DNA of 64,000 nucleotides from JAIOQJ01 sp963718635 (GTDB lineage: Bacteria > Planctomycetota > Planctomycetia > Gemmatales > Gemmataceae). The notes under the pieces are model-generated. The model was not told the DNA's origin and ran no database searches. It saw only the letters and a program-made list of their open reading frames with translations. Position numbers and translations under genes: made by a program. The stretch is from positions 3,100,001-3,164,000 of the forward strand of contig OY970367.1 in the NCBI GenBank assembly GCA_963718635.1, written 5' to 3'. Every line of letters begins with the position of its first letter. Positions within the stretch are counted from its first letter, which is position 1. This document shows positions 40,254 to 48,729 of this stretch, one piece after another.

Positions 40254-40592
40254 TCACTTCGAGTCCTTCTTGACGTCGGGTTTCGTTGCTTCACCCGTGG
40301 CCAGCTCCTCGAGCTTCTTCTTTTGTTCGGGGGTAAGCAGTTTGACCATCTCTCGCTTCTCCTCCGCCTCCGTCTCCTTGATTTTCTCTTTCATTTTGGC
40401 GATGTCTTCCTTGTACTTCGCTTGCACTTTGTAAATCGCCGATTTCTGGTCGGCCGTCAGTTCGAGTTTGCCCCAATTCGCGGGAAGGATGCCTTTGGTT
40501 TTTGGCGATTCCTTCTTTTCCTGGCTGAACAAGCCATTGCCGGAAACGAGGACCATTGCAGTCAGCAGCGAAAAAGCGGTTAGAAAACGCAT
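40254..40592 (-). CDS. Secreted helical protein of Spy/CpxP-like character
   Basis: A 112-residue protein with a signal peptide (MRFLTAFSLLTAMVLVSGNG) and a GAGGAGA site. The mature part is a charged helical bundle with two LTxxQ-type motifs, ELTADQKSAIYKVQ and LLTPEQKKKLEEL, as in periplasmic Spy/CpxP-related proteins. It may act as a small periplasmic chaperone or metal-responsive protein; many planctomycete genomes carry similar proteins of unproven role. Confidence 0.75.
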   Translation of the reverse strand: MRFLTAFSLLTAMVLVSGNGLFSQEKKESPKTKGILPANWGKLELTADQKSAIYKVQAKYKEDIAKMKEKIKETEAEEKREMVKLLTPEQKKKLEELATGEATKPDVKKDSK

Positions 40593-40767
40593 CGCGGGCG
40601 CTCTCCTCTATAAAGGGTCGGAAGGTGTAGAGCAACATAGCTCTTCCTCTTGAAGAATATCAACTCGAAAGTTACGGGAAATGCAAGGCAATCAAAAAGC
40701 GCAAAAAATTCCCATTAGCGATGCGCTCACGCTAGCTGGTTATCGGGTTTAAGATAAAATTACGTCA

Positions 40768-40796
40768 TTGCACCACACGGAGGCATTCGCTATATT
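40768..40796 (+). promoter_or_regulatory. Sigma-70-type promoter for the DUF6370 gene
   Basis: TTGCAC at 40768-40773 and TATATT at 40791-40796 are separated by exactly 17 bases. They lie about 75 bases upstream of the ATG at 40872, in an otherwise AT-richer spacer. This is a sequence match only. Confidence 0.5.
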
Positions 40797-40871
40797 CTTC
40801 TTACCGCCTAATGGCAACGCGATGAGCTGCAAGGCGAAGCGCGTTTCGCATCTTTCTGTTTGGAGAAATTC

Positions 40872-41195
40872 ATGTTGCGTATTCTCGGTCTACTTGCTTT
40901 GACATTCTCTGTCAGCGCCTTCAGCGCATCAGCCGTTCTTGCGGCCGATAAAGAGCAGACTCTTACCGGAGACATCGTCTGCGGCAAATGCGAATTGAAG
41001 GAAAGCAAGGCTTGCGCGGTCGCCATCGTGGTCGACAAAGACGGCAAGAAGAGCACCTATTGGTTCGACAAAGATTCGAGCAAGAAATATCACGGCGACG
41101 TTTGCACCGAAGTGAAGCCCGGCACGATCACCGGCACCGTGAAAAAAGAAGGCGAAAAGAATATCGTGACCGTCAGCAAGCTGACCTACAAATAA
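40872..41195 (+). CDS. Secreted DUF6370-like protein
   Basis: A 107-residue exported protein from the ATG at 40872, with GGAG upstream (an in-frame TTG at 40860 is less likely). The signal peptide ends near SAVLAADKE. The mature part has LTGDIVCGKCELKESKACAV, a cysteine-rich segment, then YWFDKDSSKKYHGDVC and VKPGTITGTVKKEGEKN. It matches my memory of DUF6370, small planctomycete periplasmic proteins of unknown function that may bind metal through the cysteines. It has its own promoter and terminator. Confidence 0.8.
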   Translation: MLRILGLLALTFSVSAFSASAVLAADKEQTLTGDIVCGKCELKESKACAVAIVVDKDGKKSTYWFDKDSSKKYHGDVCTEVKPGTITGTVKKEGEKNIVTVSKLTYK

Positions 41196-41225
41196 TGCTT
41201 GCTTCGTAGGGGACAAGGTTTGATG

Positions 41226-41260
41226 TCGGCCGGTTGCTTCATGCAGCCGGCCGATTTTTT
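41226..41260 (+). terminator. Rho-independent terminator after the DUF6370 gene
   Basis: A 12-pair stem (TCGGCCGGTTGC with GCAGCCGGCCGA, one G-U pair) with a five-base TTCAT loop is followed at once by TTTTTT. It lies 31 bases after the stop codon. Confidence 0.9.
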
Positions 41261-41295
41261 ATGCCGATGCCACCCTTCTTCTTGGAGACTTGCCG

Positions 41296-41709
41296 ATGCA
41301 CAAAGCTTTCTTCGCCTCGTTACTGACCCTGGCGGCAGTCACGCTCGGCGCTATCGCCGCGCCGAAGCTGATCAAACAAAGCAATTTGTGGAAGGGTTCA
41401 GTAGCCGATGAGGCCCTTCTGAAACAAAAGCCGGCCGATGGCGTCATTGCGAATGCCACTGATTTTGCCAAGCTGATCAACGCTTGGAAAGTGGCCGAAA
41501 AGGTCCCTGAAGTCAATTTTGATAAAGAGGTTGTACTGGTTGAAACAACCGTCGGGAGTCTACTCAATCTGAACGCAAGTCTCGACGACAATGGCGACTT
41601 GAAGGCCGTCGGTTTCGGCACGGCCGACTTTGGCCCCGGCTTTCGCTACGTCATCATCACCGTCCCTAAAGAGGGTGTGAAGACCATCAACGGCAAGCCC
41701 ATCAAATAG
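41296..41709 (+). CDS. Small secreted protein, unknown function
   Basis: A 137-residue protein from the ATG at 41296, with GGAG at a good distance (a TTG at 41290 is also in frame). The signal peptide (HKAFFASLLTLAAVTLGAIA) ends near AIAAPK. The mature part, with VEVTF-like strands such as VNFDKEVVLVETTVGSLLNL and a C-terminal VIITVPKEGVKTINGKPI, looks like a small beta-sandwich. I do not recognise the family. Confidence 0.75.
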   Translation: MHKAFFASLLTLAAVTLGAIAAPKLIKQSNLWKGSVADEALLKQKPADGVIANATDFAKLINAWKVAEKVPEVNFDKEVVLVETTVGSLLNLNASLDDNGDLKAVGFGTADFGPGFRYVIITVPKEGVKTINGKPIK

Positions 41710-41738
41710 GCATCGCCGAAGCTTCCAATCATGCCGTA

Positions 41739-42432
41739 TCAAAGCAACGTCTTCAAATCCGCCTCGCCCATTTCGCGGATGAAATGACAGCCGATCACCC
41801 AGCCGCCTTCGGAACGCCGGCCGAGAAAAACGACGCACGCCAGCAGGTCGATCGGTTGCTCGCTTGAGCCGGTAAATAGTAGAAGGTCGAGCATGGCGCA
41901 CCGGTTCGATCTTGTCGTCAATATAGAGCCCGATGCCCGTCGGCGAGATGTTGGCGATCTCGGCGCGTTTACCGGCAGTTCCAGTCGGCGGCAGCACGAC
42001 GTACTCGACGTAACCCTTCCCGGGGTAGCGCATCCAGGCACGCTTATCCGAGCCGCCCGCCGCGATCTGCTTTCGCGCACCAAACTGTTTCAAGGCGTCG
42101 TCGCTCAGCTCGTCCGAGAAGGCGCACCCCACCGCGAATGTCCCATCCGTTTGCGGCGAGGAGTGCATGACGCATGCCAGCACAGCCGCTTCGCTGCCGG
42201 CTTGGGGCGGCAGGCTAATGCGCACCAGCGTCCCGGCTTCCATCTTCATCGCGCTGATGAACTTCATGCCTCCGCGTGAAACATCGCGGACGCGGACATT
42301 CATCGGCTTGCCGGCCTCGTTGACGACTTGGCAAGTGGTATCCAAATTGATTGGATGGCGTGGATGGCTTCGGCGGTCGTCGTGATCTTCGGGGCCGCCG
42401 CCGCGGACTCGTCGCAACAAACCTTCGAACAT
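41739..42432 (-). CDS. Tandem PilZ-domain protein (one frameshift)
   Basis: About 230 residues once restored; GAGG precedes the ATG at 42432. There are two PilZ-like domains. The first has DDRRSHPRHP and VRDVSRGGMKFIS; the second has DKRAWMRYPGKGYVEYV and IANISPTGIGLYID. These are the arginine pair and the D/NxSxxG motif that bind cyclic-di-GMP. The frame changes by one base near 41,893, after IEPVR, and continues as MLDLLLFTGSSEQPIDLLAC to VIGCHFIREMGEADLKTLL. It is a likely cytoplasmic c-di-GMP receptor. In the unshifted frame the reading would run falsely to 41,560. Confidence 0.85.
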
Positions 42433-42519
42433 TGCACGCTTCCTCGCCGAATGCGGGAATATGGATGGATCGACCTAATGTTCAAGGTATATCATACACC
42501 CGAAAATAGAGAAATGCAT

Positions 42520-43209
42520 TCACCCACCGCCGCGGCCTTCTAAAAGATTGAGAAGCCGGTTCGCCAAATCTCCGCGAGCGACCTTCTCAAATGACGCGCC
42601 TGCTGAACCGATCAATGCCCAATCGTTCATGTTTTCAAGCGTATTGGCTACGATAAAATCAGCGTTTGATTGCAGACGCGATGCTTCTGCCATTAGGGCC
42701 AAATCGGCTTCGTTTTGGCCGACTTCCAACTTGAATTTCACCAGCATGCCGGAAAAACCCCAAGGCCTGCGGATCCGATCGACCAGTTTCGGCGTCGGCG
42801 TCAGTTGCAACCAGAGTTCCGGATAGTTCCCTTTGATTTTACCAGCGGGAACAATCGCCCGCGAACCTTCATCGTCAACTGCGTGAATCGCCTTAAGCAT
42901 ATAGTCGCCGACCGCAGCAGTGTGAATGATGGCATCGAAATTACCATTCGGAATGGTCCTTAACATTAGGTCACTGAGGTCGTCAAAGGTGCGATAAGTC
43001 GCCACTTTCCAGCGCTCGGCCGGCAATGATGCAGTGCCGGCTAACTCAGCAATTCGTTCCGGGTGGGATGTGAAAAATGTGATAACGTGTCCCCGGTGCA
43101 GCGCTTCAAGGGCAATGCGGCAGCCGGTACGGCCCGAAAAGATATTCGTCAGGCAGCGGACTTCGTCGATCGGCATCTGGGTATTGCCGGCGGTGACCAG
43201 AATGTTCAT
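42520..43209 (-). CDS. coaB: Phosphopantothenate-cysteine ligase domain protein
   Basis: About 229 residues from the ATG at 43209 (MNILVTAGNTQMPIDEVRCL); the longer in-frame start at 43251 overlaps argF. The pattern VTAGNTQMPIDEVRCLTNIF followed by SGRTG matches the CoaB half of coenzyme A biosynthesis proteins (nucleotide-binding TAGxT..PID.VR...N.SG..G). AAVGDYML and the later GMLVKFKLEV also fit. The flavin-dependent CoaC half is not fused here. The gene follows argF closely on the same strand. Confidence 0.82.
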   Translation of the reverse strand: MNILVTAGNTQMPIDEVRCLTNIFSGRTGCRIALEALHRGHVITFFTSHPERIAELAGTASLPAERWKVATYRTFDDLSDLMLRTIPNGNFDAIIHTAAVGDYMLKAIHAVDDEGSRAIVPAGKIKGNYPELWLQLTPTPKLVDRIRRPWGFSGMLVKFKLEVGQNEADLALMAEASRLQSNADFIVANTLENMNDWALIGSAGASFEKVARGDLANRLLNLLEGRGGG

Positions 43210-43247
43210 CGATAGCGCCGTAGAGTCTCTCAGGAGATTACTGCTTT

Positions 43248-44162
43248 TCAACGGCGGAGTAACATTTCCAGAACCGCCTTTTGCACGTGCAGTCGGTTGC
43301 CTGCCTGCTGAAAGACAACGCTGGCGGGACTTTCGAGCACCTCTTCGGTTATCTCTTCACCCAGGTGGGCCGGCAGACAGTGCAGCACCTTCACATGCCG
43401 GGGCGCTTTACCGATCAACGCCGCATTCACTTGATAACGTGCGAATTCTTTCAACCGCGCATCGCGCTCGGCTTCCTGGCCCATGCTGGTCCATACGTCG
43501 GTGTAGATGACGTCGGCATTCTTGACAGCCGCTGCCGGATCACTGGTTTCTTCCGGGAGCGACGCACCCACATAGGCCCGATATTTCGCGGCAAAGTCCG
43601 CATTGAAGCCGTAGCCCTCGGGCCGGGCGAGAATCAGCTTGCCGCCAAGCTTGCCGCAGGCAATGGCGAGCGACCGTGCCACATTGTTGCCATCGCCGAC
43701 GAATGCGATTGTCTTGCCTGCTATATCGCCGAACCATTCTTGGATGGTCAGAAGATCGGCAAGCGCTTGGCAGGGGTGGGAGGTATCCGATAGGCCGTTG
43801 ATGACGGGAATCGTTGCATGCTTCGCCACTCCCTCGACAGTCTCTTGTCGAAAGACGCGCAGGACCAGACAGTTGACGTACTGGGCCATTGTTCGAGCGA
43901 AGTCGGCCAGGCTTTCGCGCATGCCGAGGCCGACATCGCAACCCGGAAGAAAAAGGCTGACGCCGCCAAGCTGAGCGACACCCGCTTCGAAACTGACGCG
44001 CGTTCGCAAAGAGGGTTTTTCGAAGATCAACGCGACCATCTTGTTCTTGAGCGTTGTCTGCACCTCGCCAGCCGCTTGCGCGGCTTTCAACCGAGCCGCG
44101 TCCTTGAGCAGGGTAAGCAGTGTGTCGCGGTCTTGGCTGTGGATGTTCAGAAAATGGCGCAT
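43248..44162 (-). CDS. argF: Ornithine carbamoyltransferase
   Basis: A 304-residue transferase that makes citrulline from ornithine and carbamoyl phosphate. Motifs are the carbamoyl-phosphate site FEKPSLRTRVSFE (SLRTR in place of STRTR; about residues 48-60), HPCQALADL (about 130) and the ornithine-site HCLPAHLGEEI (about 265). Length is normal. It is the third arginine gene in an argB-argD-argF order on the minus strand, 78 bases after argD. Confidence 0.95.
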   Translation of the reverse strand: MRHFLNIHSQDRDTLLTLLKDAARLKAAQAAGEVQTTLKNKMVALIFEKPSLRTRVSFEAGVAQLGGVSLFLPGCDVGLGMRESLADFARTMAQYVNCLVLRVFRQETVEGVAKHATIPVINGLSDTSHPCQALADLLTIQEWFGDIAGKTIAFVGDGNNVARSLAIACGKLGGKLILARPEGYGFNADFAAKYRAYVGASLPEETSDPAAAVKNADVIYTDVWTSMGQEAERDARLKEFARYQVNAALIGKAPRHVKVLHCLPAHLGEEITEEVLESPASVVFQQAGNRLHVQKAVLEMLLRR

Positions 44163-44240
44163 AGAGCACGAAAAATATAATGAAGCCGTTTCTAATCGCG
44201 AGCCCGTTGCTCCCGCGGTTTCAAACGGCCTGGAAATGGT

Positions 44241-45443
44241 TTATTTCTGAGCCAGCAACACTTCTTCGAGAATCGCGATGCCGGCGTTCGCATCGGCATC
44301 GGTTAGATTGATCGCCGGAAGCAAGCGAATGACAGTCTGATGCGTGCAGTTGATCAGCAACCCGCGCTTCAAACACTCTTGAACGACCGGCGATCCGTCG
44401 GTCGCCAACTGAATGCCGATCATGGCGCCTTTGACACGGACCTCGCGGATCAAGGGCGTCCGCTCTTTCAGGGCGCTGAAACGTGACAGGAATAACTCCC
44501 CGATCTCCGTTGCGCGCTCCAACAAACTATCTTCTTCGATGGTCTCGATGGTTGCGAGCGCGGCAACGCATGCAATGGGATTGCCGCCGAACGTGGCGGC
44601 ATGCGTACCTGGCTTGAGCTTCGCGGCGATATCGGGTTTGGCGATCAGGCCGCCAACGGCCACGCCACCGCCCAACGCTTTGGCCAACGTGACAATATCG
44701 GGCTTCACGTTCCAATGTTGATGGGCATACCAACGGCCGGTGCGGCCCATGCCGCTTTGCACTTCGTCGGCAATCAAGAGGAGACGGCGTGCATCGCAAA
44801 GTTCTCGCAAGCCTTCCATATAGCGGGGTGGTGGAATATTGACTCCCCCCTCTCCCTGCACCGGCTCGATCATGACCGCGATTGTCTCGGCATCGATCAG
44901 CTTCGCCACGGCGTCGAGATCGCCGTAAGGGGCATAGGCAAAGCCGGGGAGCATCGGGCCCACGCCCTGGTGATATTTTGGCTGCCCGGTAGCGGAGAGC
45001 GCTCCCATGGTTCGACCGTGAAAGCTATCGAGCATCGTGATGATCTTGAAGCGATTCGAACCGTTGGGGCCGCTGCCCAGACCGTTGAGCCGGGCCAGCT
45101 TAATAGCAGCCTCATTTGCTTCCGTGCCGCTGTTGCAGAAGAAGCATTTGCCGGCAAAGTCGGTCCGGACGCTCAGCGCTTTTGCCAGCTTGCCTTGAGC
45201 TTCGGTGTACCAGGTATTGGGCACATGAATCAGCGACGCGACCTGCTCTTGCACCGCCTTTACAACGCGCGGCGGACAGTGCCCGATGAGATCGCAGCCC
45301 CAACCGGGGAAAAAATCGAGATATTTATTCCCTTCCGCGTCCCAGACGGTCGATCCTTCGCCGCGCGTCAAACAGACGGGATAGCGCGTATAGTTCGCGA
45401 TGACGTAGGTTTCGAACAGATCGATGATTTCGCGTGATTTCAT
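44241..45443 (-). CDS. argD: Acetylornithine aminotransferase
   Basis: A 400-residue class III PLP-dependent aminotransferase from the ATG at 45443 (MKSREIIDLFETYVIANYTR). It has CFFCNSGTEANEAAIKLAR, SFHGRTMGALSATGQPKY, the cofactor Asp in LLIADEVQSGMGRTG, and the Schiff-base lysine in VTLAKALGGGVAVG. It converts N-acetylglutamate semialdehyde to N-acetylornithine in arginine synthesis. It lies downstream of argB and upstream of argF. Confidence 0.95.
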   Translation of the reverse strand: MKSREIIDLFETYVIANYTRYPVCLTRGEGSTVWDAEGNKYLDFFPGWGCDLIGHCPPRVVKAVQEQVASLIHVPNTWYTEAQGKLAKALSVRTDFAGKCFFCNSGTEANEAAIKLARLNGLGSGPNGSNRFKIITMLDSFHGRTMGALSATGQPKYHQGVGPMLPGFAYAPYGDLDAVAKLIDAETIAVMIEPVQGEGGVNIPPPRYMEGLRELCDARRLLLIADEVQSGMGRTGRWYAHQHWNVKPDIVTLAKALGGGVAVGGLIAKPDIAAKLKPGTHAATFGGNPIACVAALATIETIEEDSLLERATEIGELFLSRFSALKERTPLIREVRVKGAMIGIQLATDGSPVVQECLKRGLLINCTHQTVIRLLPAINLTDADANAGIAILEEVLLAQK

Positions 45444-45488
45444 GGCATTCGCAATCAAGTTCGGCTTTTGACAATCGATCGTTCAACC

Positions 45489-45533
45489 AATGTAGGGTGG
45501 GTGAAGGCTTTGCGCAACCCACCTTACGTTCAC
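45489..45533. repeat. Hairpin in the argB-argD gap
   Basis: GTAGGGTGGGT and GCAACCCACCTTAC surround GAAGGCTTTGC, forming a stem between the argB stop and the argD start. The sequence resembles a widespread GTAGGGTGGGT..CACCC intergenic palindrome found in many bacteria. It may stabilise mRNA ends. Confidence 0.5.
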
Positions 45534-46399
45534 AGGACGATCTCGGTCCCCACACCTTTATCGGTGAAAATTTCTAGTAGGAGAGAATGGCGCAGCCGGC
45601 CATCGATGATATGCGTTTTGCCTACGCCGCATCGCAAGGCCTCTAGGCATGCCTCGACTTTAGGGATCATTCCGCTGTCGATGACGCCCTCGCGAATCAG
45701 CTGCTGACAGCCTTGCGTCGTCAGGCTCGCAATCAGAGATTCCGGATCCTTGCGATCGTGAAGAATCCCCGGCGTATCGGTCATCATTACCAGCTTAGCG
45801 GCCTTCATCTGGGCGGCAACACCGGCCGCGGCCGTGTCCGCATTCACATTGAGCCAGCCACCTTGATCATCATGCGCTAGCGAAGGAATCACCGGAATCA
45901 CGCTCGCCCGCGTCAAATCATTGATGAGATCAACATCGACGCGGGTCACTTTCCCCACATGGCCGAGATCGAGCTTTTCGCCATTGGCGTCGAGCGTCAG
46001 CTTTTCGCCAAAGAGTACCTGCATGGATGTGTGCAGGCCGGCGGCCCGACCGCCTAGTTCACGCAACTCGCGGACGATGCCGCTGTTGATTTCTTCGGTC
46101 AACACCCGCACCACGATCGCAAGGGTGTCGGCATCGGTGATGCGCCGGCCGAGCACTTTTTTCGGTTGCAGTCCGGCCGCCGCCATGGCCCGATCAATCG
46201 GTTTGCCGCCGCCATGGACGAGCACGGGACGCAGCCCAACGGTCGACAGAAAAGCGACTGCCTGCAGCGTGGTGCGCAGTGCCTCCGGCTCCTCCATCGC
46301 GCTGCCGCCGATTTTAATGACGGTCTGGCGCTCTTGAAATCGGCGAATATAGCCCAGTGCTTCGATCAGCACTTCGGCCTTGCGAATAGCAGCGTCCAT
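45530..46399 (-). CDS. argB: Acetylglutamate kinase
   Basis: About 289 residues from the ATG at 46399 (MDAAIRKAEVLIEALGYIRR), preceded by GGAGG; the longer in-frame start at 46468 lacks support. It phosphorylates N-acetylglutamate, the committed step of arginine synthesis. The family pattern is TVIKIGGSAMEEPEAL, LRPVLVHGGGKPID and NVNADTAAAGVAAQMKAAKL. It is the first gene of the argB-argD-argF-coaB run. Confidence 0.94.
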   Translation of the reverse strand: MDAAIRKAEVLIEALGYIRRFQERQTVIKIGGSAMEEPEALRTTLQAVAFLSTVGLRPVLVHGGGKPIDRAMAAAGLQPKKVLGRRITDADTLAIVVRVLTEEINSGIVRELRELGGRAAGLHTSMQVLFGEKLTLDANGEKLDLGHVGKVTRVDVDLINDLTRASVIPVIPSLAHDDQGGWLNVNADTAAAGVAAQMKAAKLVMMTDTPGILHDRKDPESLIASLTTQGCQQLIREGVIDSGMIPKVEACLEALRCGVGKTHIIDGRLRHSLLLEIFTDKGVGTEIVL

Positions 46400-46517
46400 C
46401 GGCCTCCGGCGAATAAAGAAGGTCGCCCGGAAAAAAACCAGTGTAGGCGGCGAGAGGGGGGGCGTCAATGGGGGCGGCTTGCTCGACTCTAAACGAAGTC
46501 AAACGAGAATCACCAGA

Positions 46518-46639
46518 TTAGCCGCGAGTCGCAGGCTTTGCGCAGACTCCCGTGGTGCACAGGCTGGTTCTTAAAAACCCAGCATTCGATTGAGTCCGCG
46601 TTCACGCGAGTCTTCGCAAAGCCTGCGACTCGCGGCTAA
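46518..46639. repeat. REP-like inverted repeat 3' of the RAYT gene
   Basis: TTAGCCGCGAGTCGCAGGCT (continuing to 46542) and its exact complement at 46615-46639 form 25-bp arms. The pairing extends inward through AGACTCCCGTG/CACGCGAGTCT with one mismatch. Related palindromes lie at 2621, 26728, 46666 and 47367. Confidence 0.85.
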
Positions 46640-46665
46640 ACAATGTTGAAAAATAACCACCCCGT

Positions 46666-46699
46666 TTAGCCGCGAGTCGGAGGCTTCCGGAGACTCGCG
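46666..46699. repeat. REP-like half element at the RAYT 3' end
   Basis: TTAGCCGCGAGTCGGAGGCT followed by TCCGGAGACTCGCG matches the consensus of the local REP family. It overlaps the RAYT stop codon and final codons. Confidence 0.75.
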
Positions 46700-47316
46700 T
46701 TTAGCTCACCGGCATCAAAGTACTCATCGTACGGCACAACAAACGGCCAGCGCTGCGCTCGTTTCCCTTCCTTGATTGGATTATTTTCCACGTATAACAC
46801 TGCGCGTGAAATATCTTCGACGCTGTCGAGAAACACTTTCCAACATCTGGCGCCCCACGGTGTGGGCAGCGTGCCATCGGGTTGGCGATACTCCATCAAT
46901 GGATGACGCCCATCCCTTTCCAGCTCACGAGTTGCCTCGCCCTTTAGCAAGCGCACGACCGATTCCACTTTGTACGTGTGTCGGCCTATTACCATATGAA
47001 CGTGTTGCGGCAAAATGGCGCACGCATGGATCCGATAACCTGACTTCTCAACCATGCGGGCAAAGCCGTGCGACACGCGCAGTGCCTGTAAGCCATTAAA
47101 GATTACTTCGGGAAATTTTAAAGCTTGTTTTGCGCACAGCCGGGCTTCGCGATCGTGCGTCGCTGCGGCCACGGAGTGCCGGGCGTCAGTGGTCGTCGCT
47201 CGCCCACCTGCCAAGAACAGATCCCATGCGCCCACGAAGTCCGACCATGAGCCACGTGGGTCGTTAGGCAGCCAGAAACCATAAGTGCTGAAAATGATGT
47301 GAGAGGCTAATACCAT
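46666..47316 (-). CDS. REP-associated tyrosine transposase (RAYT)
   Basis: About 216 residues from the ATG at 47316 (MVLASHIIFSTYGFWLPNDP), preceded by AGGAG. It is a Y1/HUH single-strand transposase relative: LPQHVHMVIGRH carries the HxH metal motif, and the candidate catalytic tyrosine is in AVLYVENNPIKEGKRAQ. Such proteins are domesticated IS200-like enzymes that act on REP palindromes. The last seven residues (RKPPTRG) and the stop are encoded by a REP-like repeat (46666-46699), and further palindromes lie on both sides. This fits a self-contained RAYT-REP unit. Confidence 0.9.
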   Translation of the reverse strand: MVLASHIIFSTYGFWLPNDPRGSWSDFVGAWDLFLAGGRATTTDARHSVAAATHDREARLCAKQALKFPEVIFNGLQALRVSHGFARMVEKSGYRIHACAILPQHVHMVIGRHTYKVESVVRLLKGEATRELERDGRHPLMEYRQPDGTLPTPWGARCWKVFLDSVEDISRAVLYVENNPIKEGKRAQRWPFVVPYDEYFDAGELNASLRKPPTRG

Positions 47317-47366
47317 CTTCGAGCTCCTGATAATCAAGGGCGGGTTTCAGTGTTTGTCTGCATTCG

Positions 47367-47461
47367 CGCGAGTCTGCGCAAAGCCTTCGACTCGCGGCTA
47401 AACATCGAGAAAAAAAACTACCTCGTTTAGCCGCGAGTCGAAGGCTTTGCGCAGACTCGCG
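47367..47461. repeat. Perfect 37-bp inverted repeat 5' of the RAYT gene
   Basis: Arms at 47367-47403 and 47425-47461 are exact reverse complements with a 21-base AT-rich loop. The outer part reads CGCGAGTCTGCGCAAAGCCT and the inner end is GCGGCTAAAC. It lies between the RAYT gene and dedA, ending 10 bases from the dedA stop. Confidence 0.9.
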
Positions 47462-47470
47462 TGCATCCGC

Positions 47471-48181
47471 TCACGTCAGCGCCGCTTTGCGTTTTTGCCG
47501 CCAGCCTTTGATGCCCGCATAGATTCCGGGGGCGATGGAGATGAAGACGACCAGAATAATCACTTTTTCGATATGCTTCTGCACTTGGAAATCGGGGCCG
47601 AGAAGGCGTTTCAGAGGTGGATCGACCAAAGGCGTGAGAATGTAGCCGAAGATGATCATGCTAGCGACCCAGCCGATGCCGCCGACGATGTTGAAGGAGA
47701 GGAAGCGGCGATAGTTCATGCTGCCGATGCCGGCGATCACCGGGGCGAACGTCCGGATGCCGGGCATGAAGCGGGCGAGGATGATCGTCTTGCCGCCATG
47801 CCGTTCGTAAAAGTGTTGCGCGACGAGCAAATAATCTTTGCGGAAGAAGAACGATTTCTCTTTGTTGAAGAGTCGGGGCCCAGTCTTGTGCCCAATGTAA
47901 TAGCCGACGCTGTCGCCCAAAATGGCCGAGAAACAAAGGGTCGGAATCAACCATTGCAAAGGCCAGTCGCTGCCCCAGGCAACGATGCCGGTGGTGACCA
48001 GCAGGGAATCGCCCGGCAGAAAAAAGCCGATCAGCAAGCCCGTTTCGGTGAACACGATGATGTTCAAAGCCACGAAGGCGGCCCACATGATCTCGGGCTT
48101 GGCGAGCACGACCATCAGCGCCTGGCTGTCGAAGAGGTTAGGAAGACTTCCCGAATCTGCAGAAAAAGCTGCTCCATCCAA
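47471..48181 (-). CDS. DedA-family membrane protein
   Basis: A 236-residue inner-membrane protein with GAGG upstream. It has the DedA signatures FTETGLLIGFFLPGDSLLV (about residues 43-61), ILGDSVGYYIGHKTGP, and the later FARFMP-type segment ILARFMPGIRTFAPVIAGIG with its conserved arginines. Re-entrant and membrane helices fit the SNARE-associated/DedA fold. Members help move undecaprenyl-phosphate or phospholipids and maintain proton-motive force. No adjacent partner was found. Confidence 0.93.
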   Translation of the reverse strand: MDGAAFSADSGSLPNLFDSQALMVVLAKPEIMWAAFVALNIIVFTETGLLIGFFLPGDSLLVTTGIVAWGSDWPLQWLIPTLCFSAILGDSVGYYIGHKTGPRLFNKEKSFFFRKDYLLVAQHFYERHGGKTIILARFMPGIRTFAPVIAGIGSMNYRRFLSFNIVGGIGWVASMIIFGYILTPLVDPPLKRLLGPDFQVQKHIEKVIILVVFISIAPGIYAGIKGWRQKRKAALT

Positions 48182-48273
48182 CGATCCTCGTTGAAAAACA
48201 ATCCATTGTCAATCGGCGTAATCTAGTCAATTTGTCGGTTGGCGCGAATAGGAATGCGAAGGCCAGCAGTCGG

Positions 48274-48729
48274 TCACTCCTTCGCTTTTTTCAGGGTCAG
48301 CAACATGTTTTTATCATCTTTGCTCGTTTTGAATTCGGTTGGCCTTTTCGCTTCCGGGGCATCATTCCAGCAAACTTTGATCGTATCGCCATCGACGACC
48401 ACGATGCCTAGTACGAGTTGATCTTTCTTCGGGCCGTCGTCCGGCTTCAGATCGATATGAGCGGGCTTTTTGCCAGCGTCAACGGTTACCGTCGCCATTT
48501 TGTCTTCGGTCTTTCCCTCGGCCTTGAACGTGATCGAAAACTTATTCCCTTTTATGGACACCTTTTCGATCGATTCGAGAAAGCCTGTTGGCGGAGCATC
48601 GCCCGAACGTTCTGCCGCCGTGACTTTGTAGTTCCCTTCGATCTCTTTCAGCAGTTTCTTGCTGTCAGCATCGTCAGCGGCAGTTGCGAATCGACTGCAA
48701 ATCAGCAGAGCCAGCACGGCATATTTCAT
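48274..48729 (-). CDS. TIGR03067-domain secreted protein
   Basis: About 151 residues from the ATG at 48729, after GAGGAG. A short signal peptide (MKYAVLALLICSRFATA) precedes the TIGR03067 pattern: LLKEIEGNYKVTAAERSGD, then KKPAHIDLKPDDGPKKDQ, then GIVVVDGDTIKVCWNDAPEA and RPTEFKT. This domain is nearly restricted to planctomycetes and their relatives and resembles a lipocalin-like barrel; its function is unknown. Confidence 0.88.
   Translation of the reverse strand: MKYAVLALLICSRFATAADDADSKKLLKEIEGNYKVTAAERSGDAPPTGFLESIEKVSIKGNKFSITFKAEGKTEDKMATVTVDAGKKPAHIDLKPDDGPKKDQLVLGIVVVDGDTIKVCWNDAPEAKRPTEFKTSKDDKNMLLTLKKAKE

Noticed and set aside
41560..41738. C-terminal 60 residues of the PilZ protein in its unshifted frame
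   Set aside because: This stretch is antisense to the conserved secreted-protein gene ending at 41709; the PilZ-like end is in the other frame.
46666..47316. Complete IS200/IS605-type insertion sequence
   Set aside because: The gene is RAYT-like, longer than TnpA, with REP-like palindromes rather than defined IS ends and no tnpB.
47447..48226. 259-residue open frame on the plus strand opposite dedA
   Set aside because: It is an antisense shadow of the conserved DedA protein with biased charged composition.
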